DNA of 51,254 nucleotides. Source: Erysipelotrichales bacterium (GTDB lineage: Bacteria; Bacillota_I; Bacilli_A; RFN20; CAG-826). The notes below the pieces were generated by a model. The model had not been told where the DNA came from and did no database searches. It saw only the letters and a list, made by a program, of their open reading frames with translations. A program made the translations under genes and the position numbers. Positions within the stretch are counted from its first letter, which is position 1. Each line of letters begins with the position of its first letter. Below, piece by piece: positions 48,410-51,254 of this stretch. Where the stretch lies: the NCBI GenBank assembly GCA_022508535.1, contig JAFLUZ010000013.1, forward strand, positions 1-51,254, read 5' to 3'.

Positions 48410-48601
48410 TCGTTTTTTATTTATGTGAAATACATAGTTATCTAATGTATTCACAAAATTTCCTGGCGAGTCCATTATTTTGATAGGATAGCAGATTTAC
48501 AAATAAAATTAGTAATAAAAAATCCCCCTTTATCGTAACATAACTGTCCAATAAACGGGGTATATTCATCTTAAATGGCAACGTCGCACAATTTTGATAC
48601 A

Positions 48602-48730
48602 AATTAGCACCCCTGCCTTTTTGGATTGGCATACTCTGATTTTTTGACTAGCATCCCCAGTCAGATTATTTAGCACCCTTACTATATTGTAAATTTTTTT
48701 GCACCATTTGAGAGAATTTTAGCCCCCACT
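48602..48730 (-). mobile_element. Relic end of an IS21-like element (repeated terminal sites)
   Basis: Within the 400-bp gene-free stretch 48410-48809, a motif TTAGCACCC recurs as variants at 48604-48614, 48648-48658, 48670-48680, 48697-48706 and 48719-48730, spaced about 21-45 bp. On the minus strand these read GGGTGCTAA(A/T)TT. Multiple degenerate terminal repeats of this style are typical of IS21-family ends, where the transposase binds. No istA/istB frame remains. A short hairpin with CCCC/GGGG arms at 48532-48562 may be the outer part. Only a decayed end is present. Confidence 0.45.
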
Positions 48731-48795
48731 ATTTTACAAATATTTTTCTCGAACAGTGATGATGAAGTTTAAGAAACTACGCCCATGGAATATCT

Positions 48796-48824
48796 ATTAA
48801 ATACTACTTTTAATAGTAGTATTT
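48796..48824 (-). terminator. Hairpin at the end of the DUF262 gene
   Basis: Perfect 10-bp stem AAATACTACT / AGTAGTATTT with a 6-base loop that spans the stop codon. The T tract is poor, so termination would be weak. Confidence 0.45.
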
Positions 48825-49967
48825 AATCAACATTTCTTTTAGTAATTCGATTCTTTCAACAACTCTATTTTTATTATGCCCACCCTTTGAAATTAAAGCT
48901 ATCAATCTATGATTTTCTAAGTCATCTTTATCGAATGATTCACCAAAAGTTTTTGTTATTTCATCTTTTTTGGCAGAATTAAATGCAGAAATATTATTAT
49001 TTAATTTTTCTAGTCCCAAAAGTTTTTGCAAAGTGTTATCATTGTAATTCTCTTTTTCAAGTCCAGAAAGTAGCATGATGAATTTTAACATTCTTTTATT
49101 TGTTTTAACACATCCATCCGGGCATTTATTTGCTATATGTCCAAGTTGTGTCGCAATTAATAAAGAATAAAATTGTATTTCTGAATCAATATTTTCTGAA
49201 TTAATATGACTTGCGAAATTAATAATTTCATCATCTGTGCATCCTAAATTTAATTTCCCTACTAATAGTCCGATAATTCCATAAAAAGCCTTATTAATTT
49301 CTTTTCTTGAATTATCTATTGACAGTACTTTTTCAAGTTGGTGAACATTACATTTTTTCTCTAATATATCATCCAAAGGACACTCGACAAAGGCATTAAT
49401 TATTTCTCCAGCTCTTAATCGCTCTTGATTTTGCACAAATCTAAAATATTCTGCAACTTCAACATCTTCAGCTTGATTAATAGTCGAAACAGCCATATTG
49501 TAATTATTTATTTGTATTTGAACTCTCTCTGGCAGATCCGCATAACAAATGTCAATTTTTTTGGTTCCATTTTTAATTTTATCTAAAATCTTTTGCTTAT
49601 TCTTCTTTTGTTTTAATTCTGTCTCAGAATAATAATCTGCAACTTCTTCTAAAATGTTTATAGCGTCCTCTCCACCAATAATAAATTTATTATCTAAAAA
49701 TGCAAAAATCGTCGTTAGTCTTTGTTGCCCATCAACAACCTCTGAAATAAATCCATTTTTCTTTTGGCTTTCAGATAATTTTCTGATTGTAATTGACCCA
49801 ATAGGATAATTCTTTATTAAACTATAAATTAATTTATTCTTAAAAGAATCACTCCAGACGTAATTTCTTTGATATGATGGTTGCAAATTTAGATATTTGT
49901 CAGTATAATCAACCCACAAACTACCAATTGTTGAAGAGCTTGTTGTAAAATCCAATCTTTTTCTCAT
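48810..49967 (-). CDS. DUF262 (GmrS-type) domain protein
   Basis: 385 residues. N-terminal DUF262 block: LNLQPSYQRNYVWSDSFKN, NYPIGSITIRKL, EVVDGQQRLTTIFAFLDN (ParB-like DGQQR nucleotide-binding core). A helical middle part follows (EDVEVAEYFRFVQNQERLRAG) and a C-terminal helical region. No DUF1524 HNH nuclease half is attached, so it is shorter than full GmrSD type-IV restriction enzymes (600 plus). AAAGGAG precedes the ATG. DUF262 proteins are common in phage-defence and mobile DNA; here it sits between an IS relic and a recombinase. Alone, its role is unclear. Confidence 0.82.
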   Translation of the reverse strand: MRKRLDFTTSSSTIGSLWVDYTDKYLNLQPSYQRNYVWSDSFKNKLIYSLIKNYPIGSITIRKLSESQKKNGFISEVVDGQQRLTTIFAFLDNKFIIGGEDAINILEEVADYYSETELKQKKNKQKILDKIKNGTKKIDICYADLPERVQIQINNYNMAVSTINQAEDVEVAEYFRFVQNQERLRAGEIINAFVECPLDDILEKKCNVHQLEKVLSIDNSRKEINKAFYGIIGLLVGKLNLGCTDDEIINFASHINSENIDSEIQFYSLLIATQLGHIANKCPDGCVKTNKRMLKFIMLLSGLEKENYNDNTLQKLLGLEKLNNNISAFNSAKKDEITKTFGESFDKDDLENHRLIALISKGGHNKNRVVERIELLKEMLIKYYY

Positions 49968-50185
49968 AATAAATATCTCCTTTGTGAATATTATATATGA
50001 TTATGTTAATACAATCAATAGAATCTATTGTATTTTATGTGCTTTTTGAAAATTAATCAAAAAAAATTGTAGATTCTAACGAAAAATTGTCTATTTAACA
50101 AAAAATAGTTTTTCTGAAATCATAAGAACTTTTACAGCTCTTAATAATAATTTTGAGCAGTAAAAAATTTATGCTGTACTATTGA

Positions 50186-50489
50186 TTAAAAAACACCCTT
50201 ATTATATTTTATTTGAGCATAAATCATTATTGCAATGCCTAAAACAAGGCAAACTTACATAATATAAATTTTCTAATTCAACAAACATTTCTAAAATAGC
50301 TGTTGCAATTAAACCTAAACCTATTATTGCAGTTCCTGTTCCCATAAGTTTTCCGTGAGGTATTCGAGTTTCTTCTGTAATCTTTTTTCTATTGTAAAAA
50401 TGGATAGAATTAATATTTCCCTTATAATTTATTATCCCTAATGCTATAATAAATATTCCCAATAAAAACATTAATACGTATTCAAACAT
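50186..50489 (-). pseudogene. Small two-helix membrane protein gene with a frameshift
   Basis: The frame from ATG 50489 (GAAAGGTG ahead) gives a membrane helix, the motif IHFYNRKKITEETRIPHGKL seen in small Firmicutes membrane proteins, and a second helix, then turns into an odd Cys/Asn tail at YVSLPCFRHCNN. If one C of the CC at 50249-50248 is removed, the frame continues as VLGIAIMIYAQIKYNKGVF to a stop at 50186, a natural third hydrophobic stretch. So a one-base insertion (or an assembly error) has broken the gene. Function of the family unknown. Confidence 0.65.
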
Positions 50490-50652
50490 ATAGATTCACC
50501 TTTCAAAGTATAAATTAATGTGTTTTTATCATGCCATAAAACATCATTTTTCTAATTATATAGTCAAACATTAAAAAGTAGGGATAATCGTTATAATGCC
50601 AAATTAAATCGTTAAATTGTTAGGCAATCGTTAAAAGGTTGGTTCTCAAAAA

Positions 50653-51254
50653 TTATAATTGCTTATTTTTAAATTGATAATAATGCATTAAAATCTTTGA
50701 AAAGTCAGTAAATCTGATATATGGGTGGTGCGTCCCCTTATAAAAAAGAAAAAATCTCGATACTTTTATTGTATCAAGATTAGTAGTCTTAAATGGTGGA
50801 CTATACTCAAGCAAATCCGAACTATTAGGATTTATAGAGATGGTTCTCGCACCATCTCTATAATTAAAGTTGATTATGACTTTATCATCAAATAGATGAA
50901 TTGAATTAATGAATGAGTCTATTAGATATTGCTTTTCCTCCTCTGAATGCTGATTAAGGTTACGATATCTTTTTAAACATTTTATTAATTCATCTTTTGT
51001 TAAAATTGGTCTTTTAATTGTTTCTTCATCAATGCTTAATTCTAAAGTGTGTTTTTGCTCCTCTAGTTCTAATATTCTTTCTTGTGTTGATGAATTAAAT
51101 AATCCATTCTCAACTGCACTTATCAAATTATTAATCTTTTTGTTTACTACATCTAATTCTTTTTTTAAAGCAGGAACAATTTTGTTTTCTTTGTTTTGAT
51201 AAGCATATAGTTGATTGGCAAGTCGTTCAATCATCTTATCGTTATTAATAAGTG
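50653..51254 (-). CDS. C-terminal part of a large serine recombinase, cut by window edge
   Basis: About 200 residues are visible and the frame stays open to the right edge (LINNDKMIERLANQLYAYQN), so the gene begins outside. The coiled-coil stretch (VVNKKINNLISAVENG ... RILELEEQKHTLE), the KDELIKCLKRYRN part and the ending with FINSIHLFDDKVIINFNYR are typical of the C-terminal half of large serine recombinases. The N-terminal catalytic domain is not in view. Marks the edge of an integrated element; the element itself probably lies to the right. Confidence 0.8.
   Translation of the reverse strand, partial: LINNDKMIERLANQLYAYQNKENKIVPALKKELDVVNKKINNLISAVENGLFNSSTQERILELEEQKHTLELSIDEETIKRPILTKDELIKCLKRYRNLNQHSEEEKQYLIDSFINSIHLFDDKVIINFNYRDGARTISINPNSSDLLEYSPPFKTTNLDTIKVSRFFLFYKGTHHPYIRFTDFSKILMHYYQFKNKQL

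Noticed and set aside
48438-48632. Open frame of 64 codons on the minus strand
   Set aside because: No ribosome site and it crosses the repeated IS-like ends; composition looks like chance.
16-51254. Stop-codon reassignment (TGA as Trp), considered because of the mollicute-like composition
   Set aside because: Trp is encoded by TGG in clear domains and TGA is a natural stop, for example at 3269-3271.

Overview
The window is strongly AT-rich bacterial DNA read with the standard bacterial code: Trp is TGG, and TGA is used as a real stop, for example at the end of the gene before galK. Purine-rich GGAGG ribosome sites, short 4-12 bp gene overlaps, lipoprotein signals, ECF-type transporter and SipW-like genes all point to a low-GC Bacillota (Firmicutes/Bacilli-like) organism. 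A bile-salt-hydrolase-type enzyme together with alpha-galactosidase, GH5, GH3 and starch-binding alpha-amylase genes suggests a gut commensal living on plant oligosaccharides and starch. This habitat is inference. No rRNA, tRNA or CRISPR array was seen.

Region by region. 1-4.4 kb (+): the tail of a sugar transporter, a GH36 alpha-galactosidase, an unassigned GT-B-like protein and galactokinase form a melibiose/raffinose-type operon. 4.4-9.2 kb (-): a tightly overlapping operon of HPr-kinase-like protein, PqqD-like protein, SipW-like peptidase, ABC exporter, nucleotidyltransferase and a small membrane protein. This looks like an undescribed peptide- or protein-modifying and export system related to the accessory genes of lasso-peptide clusters. 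9.3-11.9 kb (-): an IscA-like protein with a Cys-rich tail, a lipoprotein paralogous to the small membrane protein, and a long MORN-repeat protein with a consensus promoter. 12-14.8 kb (-): a PP-loop tRNA-thiolation enzyme with a cysteine desulfurase, a probable free-standing small RNA, and ogt. 14.8-17.8 kb (-): a Fic-like protein with two operator dyads, then a 42-residue peptide coupled to a large secreted Ig-like protein.

18-24 kb (-): GH5 lipoprotein, then GT2, GH3 and GtrA-like genes. 24.2-32.6 kb: tcdA and a redox series (flavin reductase, two Fe-S aldo/keto reductases, DUF1893, nitroreductase, DUF362) plus DegV and an ECF S component. 32.8-35.8 kb: HAD phosphatase, DUF4143 ATPase with an operator-like inverted repeat, bile-salt-hydrolase-type enzyme. 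35.9-41.3 kb (-): ECF sigma factor with a large membrane-anchored partner behind an ECF-style promoter, then a cell-surface alpha-amylase. 41.5-47.2 kb (-): XRE protein with a glycine repeat, small unknown genes, panE-like, DegV, GNAT. 47.2-51.25 kb: phosphatidylserine decarboxylase, the relic end of an IS21-like element, a lone DUF262 gene, a frameshifted membrane-protein gene and the C-terminal part of a large serine recombinase. The right edge therefore looks like mobile, accessory DNA.

The most interesting items are the HPrK/PqqD/SipW/ABC/NTase operon with its two flanking paralogous candidate substrates, the 42-residue peptide with a lasso-leader-like YxxP motif, the free-standing small RNA at 14.03-14.16 kb, the paired operators of the Fic-like gene, and the ECF sigma locus with its likely autoregulatory promoter. 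All assignments are from reading sequence only; no database search was run.
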